DNA of 64,000 nt from Pseudoalteromonas rubra (GTDB lineage: Bacteria; Pseudomonadota; Gammaproteobacteria; Enterobacterales; Alteromonadaceae). The stretch covers positions 1 to 64,000 of the forward strand of contig NZ_CP045429.1 of the NCBI RefSeq assembly GCF_005886805.2, given 5' to 3'. The position numbers and the translations under genes are program-made. Within the stretch, counting starts at the first letter, position 1; every line of letters starts with the position of its first letter. The notes beneath the pieces were generated by a model. That model was not told the origin of the DNA and did no database searches. It saw only the letters and a program-made list of their open reading frames with translations. Shown here piece by piece: positions 52,325 to 61,847 of the stretch.

Positions 52325-53620
52325 TTACTGCATTGCCTTGTCTAAAAACGTGACCAGCTGAGTGGTCATAGGGTCATAATCCGGATTAAAAGACACCCTG
52401 ATTAGCGGCGTGTACTCAGCAAGGTTTGCTTTGCTGCGCTCACCAAAATTCGGTGTGTCCGTGGTTTTGCAGTGGGCAAAGGCACTGGTGTCGTCCAGGT
52501 AAGCATCGCAGTTTCGAAACACACCAGTTTTGCCATAGTAAGGGTGGTCGGGTGGATTTAAAAAGCCAATGTGTGACATATCAATCACGCCGTCCAGCGT
52601 TTTGATTTCAGTGACATCGATAGACTCTGGCAACGCGGTGAGCGCATTGGGTGTGTAGACTCGCAGTGCCAGTGGCGCTGTACGTGCTTGCGCCCAGCGT
52701 GATAAGAGCTGATAAGTGACCTGGCTATTAATGGTGGCATCGACATCACTGGCAATCACCAGCGTTGGCAAAGAAGCCGGTAAACTGGCCTCACGCATAT
52801 CTGTCATCGCTTGCTCCACCAGGGTGACTGCATGCAGTGGAAATGACTCATACTTTGCCAGGTCCAGATCGGCTCCCTTATCCACCCAGTCAACCCAGGG
52901 GAGCCAATCCAGCCATTTTGCCAGCCAGGCTTTCTCACTGTGGCTCTGTGTTGCGGGCGCAACCAGTACCAGGGCAGCTAAATTATCTGGCCGACGTGCA
53001 GCAATTTCTGTGGTTGCCAGCGCGGCGCCGGTTGAATAGCCCAGCACAGCAAAGTCGCTGTAATCACTGGCTGTACGTGAAATGGCAAAGCGCACATGCT
53101 GTTGCCAGTCGCGGTAGTCTGTTTCTTTGAGGTCGCTGGCCGCTGTGCCATGCCCGGGCAAGAGCATAGTTCTCACGTCGTAACCCTGTGCATACAGATC
53201 TGCGGCCAGAGCGTGAAAGGTAAAAGGCGAATCGGTCAAGCCATGGATCAGCAGCACCGCTTTTTGGTTGTTCGGATGCGTTAACTCAAATGGAGCAACG
53301 TAATCTGCGATCTGGGTTGGTTTACTGGGCAGCAATGCAGAGACTTTGGTTGCCAGCTCACAGGGGATCGTTGCTTTGGGATTGCGTGCAAAGATCAGTG
53401 CCTGAGTTGTGCGGATATATGCTGAGTATGACTGCGCCTCGGGTATGTCCCGGATCGCATCACCGGTGCCGTTAGCAAAGCGATAGCTGCCCTGGTTAGC
53501 ATCAGACTGATAGCGAGGCAGATCGGTCACTAAACTTTGGCATGTTTGCGCCTGCACTGGCATGGCCATCAGATGGATAAGTGGAGCCAGTAGGGAAACT
53601 AACAATCCTTTTTTCATCAT
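52325..53620 (-). CDS. Secreted alpha/beta hydrolase (carboxylesterase-like)
   Basis: The ATG at 53620 gives 431 residues beginning with a signal peptide ([20 protein letters not shown]..., cleavage near VQAQ), so the enzyme is exported. The alpha/beta hydrolase core has the oxyanion segment [13 protein letters not shown], the nucleophile elbow GYSTG with Ser196, and later Asp and His (VDATINS, DMSHIGF). It is likely an esterase or lysophospholipase-type enzyme; the substrate is unknown. Its start overlaps the sensor kinase stop by four bases (ATGA), so it is translationally coupled to the kinase gene. The open frame extends back to 53644, but the coupled ATG is preferred. Confidence 0.85.
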   Translation of the reverse strand: MMKKGLLVSLLAPLIHLMAMPVQAQTCQSLVTDLPRYQSDANQGSYRFANGTGDAIRDIPEAQSYSAYIRTTQALIFARNPKATIPCELATKVSALLPSKPTQIADYVAPFELTHPNNQKAVLLIHGLTDSPFTFHALAADLYAQGYDVRTMLLPGHGTAASDLKETDYRDWQQHVRFAISRTASDYSDFAVLGYSTGAALATTEIAARRPDNLAALVLVAPATQSHSEKAWLAKWLDWLPWVDWVDKGADLDLAKYESFPLHAVTLVEQAMTDMREASLPASLPTLVIASDVDATINSQVTYQLLSRWAQARTAPLALRVYTPNALTALPESIDVTEIKTLDGVIDMSHIGFLNPPDHPYYGKTGVFRNCDAYLDDTSAFAHCKTTDTPNFGERSKANLAEYTPLIRVSFNPDYDPMTTQLVTFLDKAMQ

Positions 53621-56337
53621 GATTTTCGGTATTGTGTTAAGCATTGCACCAGCTTATCGCGCTCCAGCGGTTTTGCAAGGTGGCTGTTAAATCCAACTGC
53701 CAGTGCGTAAGTTTTATCTTCGGGCATCACATCCGCAGTCAGGGCGATGACAGGCAATTGCTGCTGAGTGAAGCGTTTACGCAGCAGCGCGGTTGCCTGA
53801 TAACCGTCAAGGAGTGGCATCTGACAGTCCATGAGCACCAGATCAAAGGCTTGGTCTTGGCAGGCGTCTACGGCTTGTTGGCCATCACTGACCAAGACGA
53901 ACTCCACGTCAATCGATTGTAGCATGGCTTTGATGACAAGCTGATTGACCGGGTTATCTTCGGCAACCAGTACCTGCATGCCTTTGAGTAAGGTTGGATC
54001 AGCCTCGATATTTTGCGCCAACTGCGCATCGCCAAAGGGGCAACGCAACGCAAAGGTAAAGGTACTGCCTTGTCCCGGTGCGCTTTTAACTGTGAGCTCG
54101 CCTGCCATGAGTTCTACCAGCTCTTTGCTGATTGCCAGGCCCAGACCGGTGCCGCCAAAGCGCCTCGATGTTGAGGCGTCGGCCTGTGTGAAAGGGGCAA
54201 AAATCAATGGCTGTTTGTGGTAATCAATGCCAATACCGGTGTCGATGATAGAGAAGGTAAGCAGGTAATCACTATCACCATGTAGTACTTCACAGTGCAG
54301 GGTTACTTTACCGTTGTCGGTAAACTTGACGGCATTACTGCACAGGTTTAAGAGGATCTGCTCCATCCGCAGCTCATCGGCTTTGAGCCAGCAGGCGCCG
54401 CTGATGTTAGTATTCAGCTGCCACTGCAACCCTTTGTCCGCAGCACTGGTGGCAAACAGGCTATCTATGCGGCCGAGTAAATGCTGCAAGTTAAAGTCGT
54501 GTTGTTCAATGACCAGATGGTTCGACTCGATTTTGGCAATATCAAGAATATCATTCACCAGGTTGAGCAAGGTTTTTGCTGCCATATCAATCCGGTTGGC
54601 ATAAGACTGAAGGGTGTCAAATGAGTCGGTCGTCTTCATTAAAGAGGCAAACCCCACCACCGCATTTAGTGGGGTACGCAGTTCGTGGCTCATATTAGCC
54701 AGAAAGCGGCTTTTAGCCTGGTTGGCACGCTCGGCATCTTCAACGGCCTGGCGCAGGGACTGAGTGCGCTGCTCAACCAGATGATTGAGTTCGTAGTGCT
54801 GATAGTTGTTAAGCAGCACGATAAAGATGATCAAGGCGGTGATACTGAGCTGTAATAGCAACAACAACACGGTTTGTCGGTGGTTGAGGCTGGCAACAAA
54901 ATCAGCCCTGAGCTCCAGCTTGATCCGCCAGACTTGGCCACCAAACTGAATACGGGTTTCAAACAGGTTTTCTGCTGCCACCTCAGCGGCTGAGAGCGCA
55001 TGGTTACTATAGAAAGGCTCGGCCTCATTGCCATCATACACCGCAATATTATAGCTGCCGGCCTGTGACTGCTTCAGTGCCGAACCCAGCAGCGTATCGG
55101 TTTGTACCACCGCTGTGGCATAGCCAAGAATATCCGCTTGAGGGTCGGTTGCGCCGCGTCGGTAGACCGGGGAGAACAACAAATAAGCCGGCACCGGCGT
55201 ATTACTTTGAATTAATTCTATGATGTCTGTGGCCTGTGGTTGCACGGCAATAATCGAGTTTTCTAGCGCTTGTTTGCGATTTTCACGCGAATACACATTA
55301 AAGCCCAGTGCACTGAAGTTTTCTGTTTGCGGTGAAATGTAGGTGACCACTACCAGAGGATCATCTGGGGTTAGGGGCAGCCCTTTGAGTTTCACCCGGC
55401 CGTCATATAGCGTATCAAACTTTTCCTGAAGGGCATTCCCCTGTGTTTGATCCAGCCTGACATTCCATGAAATCGCTCGCAAAAATGGATAACGAGCGCG
55501 CTGTTGCTCGGCGATTTGGTGAAACTCGTCAGCGTTTACCTCGCTCAGAGACTGCAACTTAGCAGCTACGCCCTGCACGGCCAGCATGCTGAGATTGACC
55601 TGTTGTAACAGCAGGTTTTCTATTAACCTGAGCTCTCTTTGCGCTTCTCGTTTGGCGGCCTGAACATTACCTTGATTGTATAAGTAGGTGGTCAGCACCA
55701 CAGATAAAAACAGTACAAAGCTGGTGGCAAACACATTGCGACTGCGGTGATAACTGTGTTGTTTGAATGCCCATGCATCCAGCATCAGCAGCAGTAACGG
55801 GGTAAAGATCAGTATGCCCAGGCTATCGCCCAGCCACCAGGCCACCACATTTTGCCAGTGGTGGCTAAACTGATACTCAGGGTTAAACAGGCTAAGTGAG
55901 AAGACGCCAATGTTGGCCGAGATCAGGTTACAAAATATGCCGACCAAAAAGATGTAGTAGGCAATGTGTTTGCGGGTTCGCATTCGCAGCGGATCGCCCA
56001 ACCAATGACGCAGAATAGAGCCACCGACCAGTCCCTGCAGGCAGGCGCCCAGCGCAATAATTGAGACTTGCAGCTGTTGCGATAAGGTCGCCTCGGAAAA
56101 AGTATTGCCGTGGGCTGTGGTCCAGTTAAACAGCGCCGAGGCGATAAATAAGCCGGGTAGAAAGCGCCAGCCCCAGATCAGCACACCTACCAGGCCGACG
56201 CCTGCGGGCAGCCAAATGGGCAGCACCTGATCCTGAAACGCAAAAGCGGTGAGTATTTTTCCCAGCACAAAGTAGCTCACTGTCATGAGCAAATAGGTAG
56301 CCCATTGGTGGTACGCTGTGCGAAATTGGAACTGCAT
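53617..56337 (-). CDS. Hybrid sensor histidine kinase, MASE1-CHASE-HisKA-HATPase-REC
   Basis: The 906-residue product starts with a multi-helix membrane region of MASE1 type (about 1-230, with [19 protein letters not shown]). A periplasmic CHASE-like domain follows at about 240-460 and a further membrane helix near 485-505. The kinase core has phospho-acceptor His551 in [11 protein letters not shown] and ATP-binding DTGIGI and [14 protein letters not shown]-terminal receiver carries Asp837 in [15 protein letters not shown]. No separate response regulator or phosphotransfer gene is adjacent. It lies in a leftward run Lrp-kinase-hydrolase and overlaps the hydrolase start. Confidence 0.95.
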   Translation of the reverse strand: MQFQFRTAYHQWATYLLMTVSYFVLGKILTAFAFQDQVLPIWLPAGVGLVGVLIWGWRFLPGLFIASALFNWTTAHGNTFSEATLSQQLQVSIIALGACLQGLVGGSILRHWLGDPLRMRTRKHIAYYIFLVGIFCNLISANIGVFSLSLFNPEYQFSHHWQNVVAWWLGDSLGILIFTPLLLLMLDAWAFKQHSYHRSRNVFATSFVLFLSVVLTTYLYNQGNVQAAKREAQRELRLIENLLLQQVNLSMLAVQGVAAKLQSLSEVNADEFHQIAEQQRARYPFLRAISWNVRLDQTQGNALQEKFDTLYDGRVKLKGLPLTPDDPLVVVTYISPQTENFSALGFNVYSRENRKQALENSIIAVQPQATDIIELIQSNTPVPAYLLFSPVYRRGATDPQADILGYATAVVQTDTLLGSALKQSQAGSYNIAVYDGNEAEPFYSNHALSAAEVAAENLFETRIQFGGQVWRIKLELRADFVASLNHRQTVLLLLLQLSITALIIFIVLLNNYQHYELNHLVEQRTQSLRQAVEDAERANQAKSRFLANMSHELRTPLNAVVGFASLMKTTDSFDTLQSYANRIDMAAKTLLNLVNDILDIAKIESNHLVIEQHDFNLQHLLGRIDSLFATSAADKGLQWQLNTNISGACWLKADELRMEQILLNLCSNAVKFTDNGKVTLHCEVLHGDSDYLLTFSIIDTGIGIDYHKQPLIFAPFTQADASTSRRFGGTGLGLAISKELVELMAGELTVKSAPGQGSTFTFALRCPFGDAQLAQNIEADPTLLKGMQVLVAEDNPVNQLVIKAMLQSIDVEFVLVSDGQQAVDACQDQAFDLVLMDCQMPLLDGYQATALLRKRFTQQQLPVIALTADVMPEDKTYALAVGFNSHLAKPLERDKLVQCLTQYRKS

Positions 56338-56355
56338 GTTGATCCTGTCCTTTCG

Positions 56356-56817
56356 TTAAACTGGCAGGGGGCGTTTGGTAAACGTTTGTTTCAATACTAT
56401 GGTCGACTCAATCCCTGCAATACAGCCGATGGCGCCAAGGCGGTGTTTGACAAAGTGCTCATAGCTGGGCAAATCTTCGGCAATGATCTCGAGTAAATAA
56501 TCATGTGCACCGGATACCACAGAGCAGCTGAGTACCTGCTGCAGTTGTTCCACATCAGATTCAAACTGAGTGGCCGCTTGCGCAGAGTTCTCGCTCAGGC
56601 GAATAAAGGCATAGACCAATACAGTATAGCCTAGTGGCTGTGGTGCCAAAGTGGCGTGATAACCGAGAATAACACCATCTTGTTGTAACTTTTTGACACG
56701 CCTTAAGCAAGGGGTGTCTGATAAACTGGCTTGTTCCGCAAGTTGCGCATTGCTCAGCCGGGCGTTGTGCTGCAATGCCCTAAGTAGGATACGGTCTTTA
56801 TTATCAAGGTGCGCCAT
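56356..56817 (-). CDS. Lrp/AsnC-family transcriptional regulator
   Basis: The 153-residue product has the N-terminal winged helix-turn-helix (LDNKDRILLRALQHNARLSN, then LRRVKKLQQDGVILGYHA) and the C-terminal RAM ligand domain (GYTVLVYAFIRLSE, AHDYLLEIIAEDL). Family members sense amino acids. It is divergent across 134 nt from the PrnB-like operon, and Lrp-type KynR is known to control kyn genes in other bacteria, so control of that operon by tryptophan-type compounds is a reasonable inference. The kinase gene follows 18 nt downstream. Confidence 0.94.
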   Translation of the reverse strand: MAHLDNKDRILLRALQHNARLSNAQLAEQASLSDTPCLRRVKKLQQDGVILGYHATLAPQPLGYTVLVYAFIRLSENSAQAATQFESDVEQLQQVLSCSVVSGAHDYLLEIIAEDLPSYEHFVKHRLGAIGCIAGIESTIVLKQTFTKRPLPV

Positions 56818-56951
56818 AGTAGTGGATTCTGCTAACTGATGATGATTTATTTATAATTATTACTAATCCAGTCTAGCGTTTACATGAATTTTAGCAAATT
56901 TTAGCGCAAGAGTTTTGATAGCCTGAGAGCTCGGAAGTTAAGGAGTTTGTC
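56818..56951. promoter_or_regulatory. Divergent Lrp / PrnB-like promoter region
   Basis: The 134-nt intergenic space is AT-rich (ATGATGATTTATTTATAATT), contains a short direct repeat (AATTTTAGC / AAATTTTAGC at 56887-56904) and an AAGGAG RBS at 56940-56945 six nt before the oxygenase-like gene. It must contain both promoters and probably the Lrp-type operator. Confidence 0.6.
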
Positions 56952-58136
56952 ATGACTACGCTGACACAGGCATTTGATCACTGGATCCGCAGTGATTTTG
57001 TTACGCTCAACGACACGCTGGAGGCTGCATACTGGCAGCAGCAGGATAAGGCGAATGTTGTGGGTGTAGAAGACCAGATAAAACAACAACTATTAAACGA
57101 AGGTCAGCAACACATCCAGGCCTTGCTGGCAGAGGGCAATACCGATGAAGGCTTCGATAATGCGTTCGATCTGCTTGGCAATGTTGGCCTGTACATGGCG
57201 GCATGTCGTCGTCATGAACTGACCGAGCCCAGCCGGGAGCACTATTCACCACTCAAGGAAGCCTCTGCGCTGGCCATGCACATTGGTGCGTCGATTGGCG
57301 TGACCCCTCGCTTTGCTACAGCGCACCTGACCACACATAATCGTGCAGTTGATGGGGTGTATAAACGCTTTACCAGTCATCCGGCTGAGCAGCTATTCAT
57401 TGATTACAATACCCGTGCTATTTTGGCTTATAAACGTGCCGCAGAGTGTTTGTTAAAGATCCAGCCGCTGGGTATTTCGCACCCCATGACGCCAGTGCTG
57501 CTGGCCCAGGTCAAAGAAGGCCTGTTAGATGTGATCCGCTCTAATCAGTGTTTGTTTGAGCAGCTGGATACCGATGCTTTCTTTTACGTGGTGCGGCCTT
57601 ATTACAAACCTTACCGGGTGGGTAAGGAGGTGTATCGCGGCGCTAATGCCGGGGACTTCGCCGGGATCAATGTCATCGATATGCTGCTGGGGTTATGTCA
57701 GGCCAATGATGTAAATTACGCTCAGATGCTGGTGGATAAGTTCCTGTATATGATGCCCGAGGATCAGGCCACTTTGCGCGAATGTATGCGCTTGCCCAAT
57801 CTGATGGATGCGTTTGTGGCAGCAGGGTCGCAGCATCACACCAGTGGCTGGTATCAGGAGGCGGTGAGTGCTTTTGTACAAGTGTGCAAACTACATGGCG
57901 ATACCGCTATTCAGCATCATAATCAGCTGGTAGAAAAATACATTGCACAGCCTTCGGGCGATATGAATACGCAGCATCTGGACAAAGTCACCGCCAGTGG
58001 GCCACCTTTACCTGTGTTGCTGAACCAACTGGCTTTATTGCGAGACAAACGGGCGGCGGCAAAACGTGAAGATGTCTTTACCCGCTTTGATGATTTAAAT
58101 ACGCTGCGTCGCAGCATAGCAAAGGACACACAATGA
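56952..58136 (+). CDS. PrnB/DUF1864-family IDO/TDO-like haem protein
   Basis: The 394-residue product resembles the DUF1864 family, which includes PrnB (monodechloroaminopyrrolnitrin synthase) and shares the all-helical haem fold of indoleamine and tryptophan 2,3-dioxygenases. Family-type segments are HYSPLKEASALAMHIGASIG (about 97-116) and VRPYYKPYRVGKEVYRGANA followed by GDFAGIN (about 214-240). QHHTSGW (about 294-300) holds candidate haem-ligand His residues. It is not a canonical TDO: the length is greater and those motifs differ. It overlaps the kynureninase-like gene by 4 nt (ATGA), so the two act together. The substrate is presumably tryptophan or a related indole; the product is unknown. 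Confidence 0.72.
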   Translation: MTTLTQAFDHWIRSDFVTLNDTLEAAYWQQQDKANVVGVEDQIKQQLLNEGQQHIQALLAEGNTDEGFDNAFDLLGNVGLYMAACRRHELTEPSREHYSPLKEASALAMHIGASIGVTPRFATAHLTTHNRAVDGVYKRFTSHPAEQLFIDYNTRAILAYKRAAECLLKIQPLGISHPMTPVLLAQVKEGLLDVIRSNQCLFEQLDTDAFFYVVRPYYKPYRVGKEVYRGANAGDFAGINVIDMLLGLCQANDVNYAQMLVDKFLYMMPEDQATLRECMRLPNLMDAFVAAGSQHHTSGWYQEAVSAFVQVCKLHGDTAIQHHNQLVEKYIAQPSGDMNTQHLDKVTASGPPLPVLLNQLALLRDKRAAAKREDVFTRFDDLNTLRRSIAKDTQ

Positions 58137-59248
58137 AACAGGCCGATTTCTCGTTACCACAGGGCCATTATTTACTCAGCCACTCGGTAGGCCGGCCACT
58201 GAAGACGGCCAGGCAGGACTTTATGACGCGCTATTTTGACCCCTGGTCAGGTGATAATCATGAGCCCTGGTATCAGTGGATCGACGGCATACAACAATTT
58301 ACCGCAGCCCTGGCACGGTTATTCAATAGCCAGGCGGAGTATTTTTGTCCGCAAAGTAACCTTTCCAGCGGCTTGACGAAGTGGGTAATGAGCCTGCCGG
58401 AAACAGGCAAGCAAACCGTGCGAGTGCTGATGAGTGAAAGTGACTTTCCCAGCATGGGCTTTGTGTTGCAGCAAGCCGTACCTGATGTTGAGATCCGCTT
58501 TATTCCTGCGGCGCTGGATATGTCAGACTTAAGCGTCTGGCAGCAGCATCTGGATGATGATATTGACTGGGTGTTTGTGAGTCAGGTGTACTCCAATACA
58601 GGGCAACAAGCACCGGTTGAAGACATTACCCAGCTGGCCAAAGCACAGGGCTGTCGGGTGATCGTCGATGTGGCTCAGGCAGCAGGGGTGATCCCAATTG
58701 ACCTGTCAGCCAGTGCTGCGGATTGTGTGCTGGGTTCTTGTGTTAAATGGCTGTGTGGCGGGCCAGGTGCCGGGTTTATCTGGGTGAATCCCAGCATTAT
58801 TGAGGTGTGTCAGCCTAAAGATGTCGGCTGGTTCTCACATCAAAATCCTTTGGAATTTGATATTCATCATTTTACACCCCATCAAACTGCGTTGAGGTTT
58901 TGGGGAGGCACACCGTCCGTGGCAGCCTATATTTTTGCCGCACACAGCATCCAGTATTTTGCTGAACTGGGGGTTGAGCAGGTGCGGGCACACAATCTGG
59001 CATTGCTGGCGCGTTTGCAGGCTGAACTGGCACCCTGGTACATTGCCCCGACGGATGCGAAGCGCTGCTCAGGCACGGCTATCCTCAATGTGGGAGATAA
59101 ACAGGATAAGGTGCTGGCGGCGTTACGGGAGGCCGGTATCGCGGTCGATGCCCGTAAGCTGGGGATCCGTGTCTCTCCGCATATTTACACCACTGTGGAT
59201 GACATCGACGTCTTTATCCGGGTATTCAAAAGCGCACTATCGGGATGA
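58133..59248 (+). CDS. Kynureninase-like class V PLP-dependent enzyme
   Basis: The 371-residue product is a fold-type I class V aminotransferase-family enzyme. The PLP Asp179 is in VIVDVAQAAGV and the Schiff-base Lys205 in GSCVKWLCGGPGAGFIW, an arrangement like kynureninase (DLAHAVGN... and SYKYLNAGAGG). The segment RYFDPWSGDNHEPWYQWIDG recalls the kynureninase N-terminal substrate region, but the protein is shorter than typical KynU (about 410-420). It may cleave or transaminate a tryptophan- or kynurenine-derived product of the coupled haem enzyme. Its end overlaps the convergent MBL gene by 12 nt. Confidence 0.8.
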   Translation: MKQADFSLPQGHYLLSHSVGRPLKTARQDFMTRYFDPWSGDNHEPWYQWIDGIQQFTAALARLFNSQAEYFCPQSNLSSGLTKWVMSLPETGKQTVRVLMSESDFPSMGFVLQQAVPDVEIRFIPAALDMSDLSVWQQHLDDDIDWVFVSQVYSNTGQQAPVEDITQLAKAQGCRVIVDVAQAAGVIPIDLSASAADCVLGSCVKWLCGGPGAGFIWVNPSIIEVCQPKDVGWFSHQNPLEFDIHHFTPHQTALRFWGGTPSVAAYIFAAHSIQYFAELGVEQVRAHNLALLARLQAELAPWYIAPTDAKRCSGTAILNVGDKQDKVLAALREAGIAVDARKLGIRVSPHIYTTVDDIDVFIRVFKSALSG

Positions 59249-60001
59249 GATGTGGCTCAGCCCCAGCGCTTTTCTGGTCTTAGTTTTGACTGAGCGCCAG
59301 TGAGTCACCGGTTGTGTGGGCGCGCGCTGTAACAGCTGCTCAAAATCTATGTCGGTAAAGGCAATTTCACTGTGGTGTGCCAGCATCACAGTGTCAGGTT
59401 CAAGCTGTTGTAGTTTTAACAAAGTAGCACGGTACAGCCGGGGGTAAAACACCGGATAGGGTGGGATCAGCTTACCGCGCACCTCTACCATCACATCGGC
59501 AATATACACGGTACTGCGCTGTGCGTGGTAGAGACTAATATCCCGATCGGTGTGGCCTGGGGTATGCAGTACCTGCCAGTCTTCAAAGCCTGGTAATGAG
59601 GCCCCATCGGGCAAGTAGACATCTGGTTTGAGGGTGCGGGCGTACCAGAGATTTTTGCGCGCCTTGCGTTTGCGTCCGGCAACCCATAAGGCCAGTGCGA
59701 TGTCCGACAAATGCATCAGCATGCCATCTATCCCCTGATACCATTGACCCGGACAATTTGCCGTGGCAATGTGCGCGCCGCTTAGCTTTCTTAATGTATG
59801 CGCCCCACCGGCATGATCCGGGTGCATGTGAGTGACCACAATGAGCTTGAGCTGATCGACAGGGCGACGTAATTCATCGGTAATAAACCGGCAGATCAGC
59901 AACACGTCTGCACGGCTGCAGCCATCCAGCAAGAGCAGCTTGTCAGGATACTCCACCAGGTAAATATTCTGAATATAGCCTTCGAGGGTATGGATCTTCA
60001 T
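59237..60001 (-). CDS. MBL-fold metallo-hydrolase
   Basis: The 254-residue product has the metallo-beta-lactamase signature THMHPDHAGG near residue 56 (HxHxDH metal ligands), VLHTPGHTDRDI (third His), VYIADVM (bridging Asp) and a late LAHHSEIA His. There is no signal peptide. The substrate is unknown; relatives include glyoxalase II-like and lactonase-type enzymes. It is convergent with the PLP-enzyme gene with a 12-nt overlap and may or may not belong to that pathway. Confidence 0.9.
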   Translation of the reverse strand: MKIHTLEGYIQNIYLVEYPDKLLLLDGCSRADVLLICRFITDELRRPVDQLKLIVVTHMHPDHAGGAHTLRKLSGAHIATANCPGQWYQGIDGMLMHLSDIALALWVAGRKRKARKNLWYARTLKPDVYLPDGASLPGFEDWQVLHTPGHTDRDISLYHAQRSTVYIADVMVEVRGKLIPPYPVFYPRLYRATLLKLQQLEPDTVMLAHHSEIAFTDIDFEQLLQRAPTQPVTHWRSVKTKTRKALGLSHISSR

Positions 60002-60260
60002 GAGTGTATTTTATTCGCACGATTTCATGTCATATAGGTAACACATCTGACCAGATAGGCAAAATGAAATTGTCGGCAGGGGCGTCAGCTTGTCATTTTT
60101 CCTTAACAATAAATACATTTTCTAGCGTGACCCATGAATATAATCATAAATTATTGTGCTTTGTTCGCTTTTTGGTCATGTGTTTCTGTTTCGGGTTTTC
60201 GTGAATCGCTGATGCTGGTACATTTGCGCCCAAATAATTTAACATTCAAGTGGTGTTGTT
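60002..60260. other. Intergenic region before the secreted-protein operon
   Basis: 259 nt separate the divergent MBL gene and the next operon. A 66-residue open frame (60004-60204) is Cys/Phe-rich with no RBS and is not credible. The promoter of the secreted pair must be here; the T-rich stretch and CATAAATTATTG near 60150 are weak -10 candidates only. Confidence 0.4.
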
Positions 60261-61847
60261 TTGGGTTGGTTTAATTTATGTTTTTTCTTGTTAGTGCTTT
60301 TTGTCGGTGTGCAGGCCGCCAACGCCCAGCAAACGTCCGGGTCTAATCAATACACGCCTCAATTACCCCCCCATGCCAGTGGGTTACATTTGAAAGGCAG
60401 CAGAGATCAGCTCAGCTGGGTCGCCGTTTCGGGTGCAACTTACTATTACATAGAAGCGTATCGCGGCTATGAGGTTTACCAGGCACAAATGAACAGGGCG
60501 ATTGACGCAGGTATCATGGGCAACGGGAGAGACCCACTGAGCCAGACGAATGCCAGCAGTGCCCCTGTGCCGAATACCAGTGATGTTTTTACGCCGCGTT
60601 ATCAAAGCTATGGTCGCAGCTATACATTAACTGCGCCATTCAGCGACGCCCGCTATTTAATTATTCCCTGCAACCATGTCGGCTGTGGGGCCGGCTTTGT
60701 CGCCCGGCAATACGATGCACAGGGTTATTATCTCAATATAGAATCATTCCAGACTGACAGTCTGACAGTACTTCCCTGGGAGCAGACGAAGCTGAGCTGG
60801 AAAGTGGCAGGTGCGCACAGTGTGAGCTTACTCAAAGACGGTCAGCCTTATCGCACGGGTTTGCCGGGTACTGGCAGTGAAATGGTTAAACTGGGTCAGA
60901 GTGCCCGCTTTACATTGCGTGCAGAAGGTCACAACTCTGGTATAACCGAAAAGCAGCTCCAGATCATTTACCATGACGTAGCAGATGCCGACACCGTTCA
61001 TCAGGGGGTCTATTCTGTGCGTTTACAATCCATCGGACTTGATCCTGTGCCTCGTACCGTTATTGCCGTAGATGATAAATACCTATTTTTGACTGATAAG
61101 CGTAATGCACTGCACAAAATAGATCATAGTCAGGCACAAGCCAAAGTGGTCTGGACACAGCAGCTCAGCGGCAAAGTGCTTAACCAACCCTTGTCGTTCA
61201 ATGGTTATCTGTACTTCGGGGTAAGCAGGTTAGATGGCAGCGGAGAAGTATGTCGGCTCGCTGTGCAATACTCTACCCGGGTGAATTGCAGGACGACGTC
61301 AGACGGTGTCATTGCCGGTGCCGTGATGGTCAAGCGGCAGGGGTTGACGGGTGTGCCCATCAGTGGTGCTTCGGGTGCCAGCCACCGGTTATCGGGGACG
61401 AACTTTACGCAACCGGGTTTTGATTCCAGCATCGTCTTTATTGACCGCAAGGGATTGGTCATGGAGTACGATGCGGCATTGAGCGGCTTATATCAAAGTG
61501 CTTACTTGCCTGCCCACATGCGCCAAAGCGACTACCTGGTTACCCCGTCGGTGGACACGCAGACACGCACCCTTTACCTTCCTTTTACCAGTGCCAGTGA
61601 TGGTCACCGCAGTGTGGCGGCGATTTCAATTGATGACCCGAGCGTCTTTAATGACAATGGACCCACAGACCCCACTGATCCGATCAATCCCGACCCGATA
61701 GGCCCCGGTGGCCCAATCGATCACTTTTCTGTTCCCTTAAACCTGCCGTCAGAGCGCGAGTTGGCGCGTAGCATTCAAAATGCCGCCTATAACGACAACA
61801 TGATCACCGTGGAATGGACACAAGACACAGGAGCGGGCAATGAGTAA
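60261..61847 (+). CDS. Secreted beta-rich protein (Ig/FN3-like plus propeller-like region)
   Basis: The 528-residue product from a TTG at 60261 has a signal peptide (MGWFNLCFFLLVLFVGVQAA, cleavage near ANAQ); a TTG at 60288 is an alternative, and the RBS is weak. A fibronectin/Ig-like N-terminal part (LSWVAVSGATYYYIEAYRGY) is followed by an Ig-like block near 170-235. A beta-propeller-like region with an RTVIAVDDKYLFLTD / PLSFNGYLYFGV pattern spans about 250-480. A Pro/Asp-rich linker (DPTDPINPDPIGPGGP) precedes a short C-terminus. I do not recognise a named family. It overlaps the next gene by 8 nt and is likely a partner of that large secreted protein. Confidence 0.75.
   Translation: MGWFNLCFFLLVLFVGVQAANAQQTSGSNQYTPQLPPHASGLHLKGSRDQLSWVAVSGATYYYIEAYRGYEVYQAQMNRAIDAGIMGNGRDPLSQTNASSAPVPNTSDVFTPRYQSYGRSYTLTAPFSDARYLIIPCNHVGCGAGFVARQYDAQGYYLNIESFQTDSLTVLPWEQTKLSWKVAGAHSVSLLKDGQPYRTGLPGTGSEMVKLGQSARFTLRAEGHNSGITEKQLQIIYHDVADADTVHQGVYSVRLQSIGLDPVPRTVIAVDDKYLFLTDKRNALHKIDHSQAQAKVVWTQQLSGKVLNQPLSFNGYLYFGVSRLDGSGEVCRLAVQYSTRVNCRTTSDGVIAGAVMVKRQGLTGVPISGASGASHRLSGTNFTQPGFDSSIVFIDRKGLVMEYDAALSGLYQSAYLPAHMRQSDYLVTPSVDTQTRTLYLPFTSASDGHRSVAAISIDDPSVFNDNGPTDPTDPINPDPIGPGGPIDHFSVPLNLPSERELARSIQNAAYNDNMITVEWTQDTGAGNE

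Noticed and set aside
53617..53644. Upstream ATG at 53644 for the hydrolase
   Set aside because: The ATG at 53620 is coupled to the kinase stop by ATGA and gives a normal signal peptide; the extension MLNTIPKI does not.
60004..60204. 66-codon open frame between the MBL gene and the secreted-protein operon
   Set aside because: No RBS, unusual composition, and it occupies the likely promoter region.
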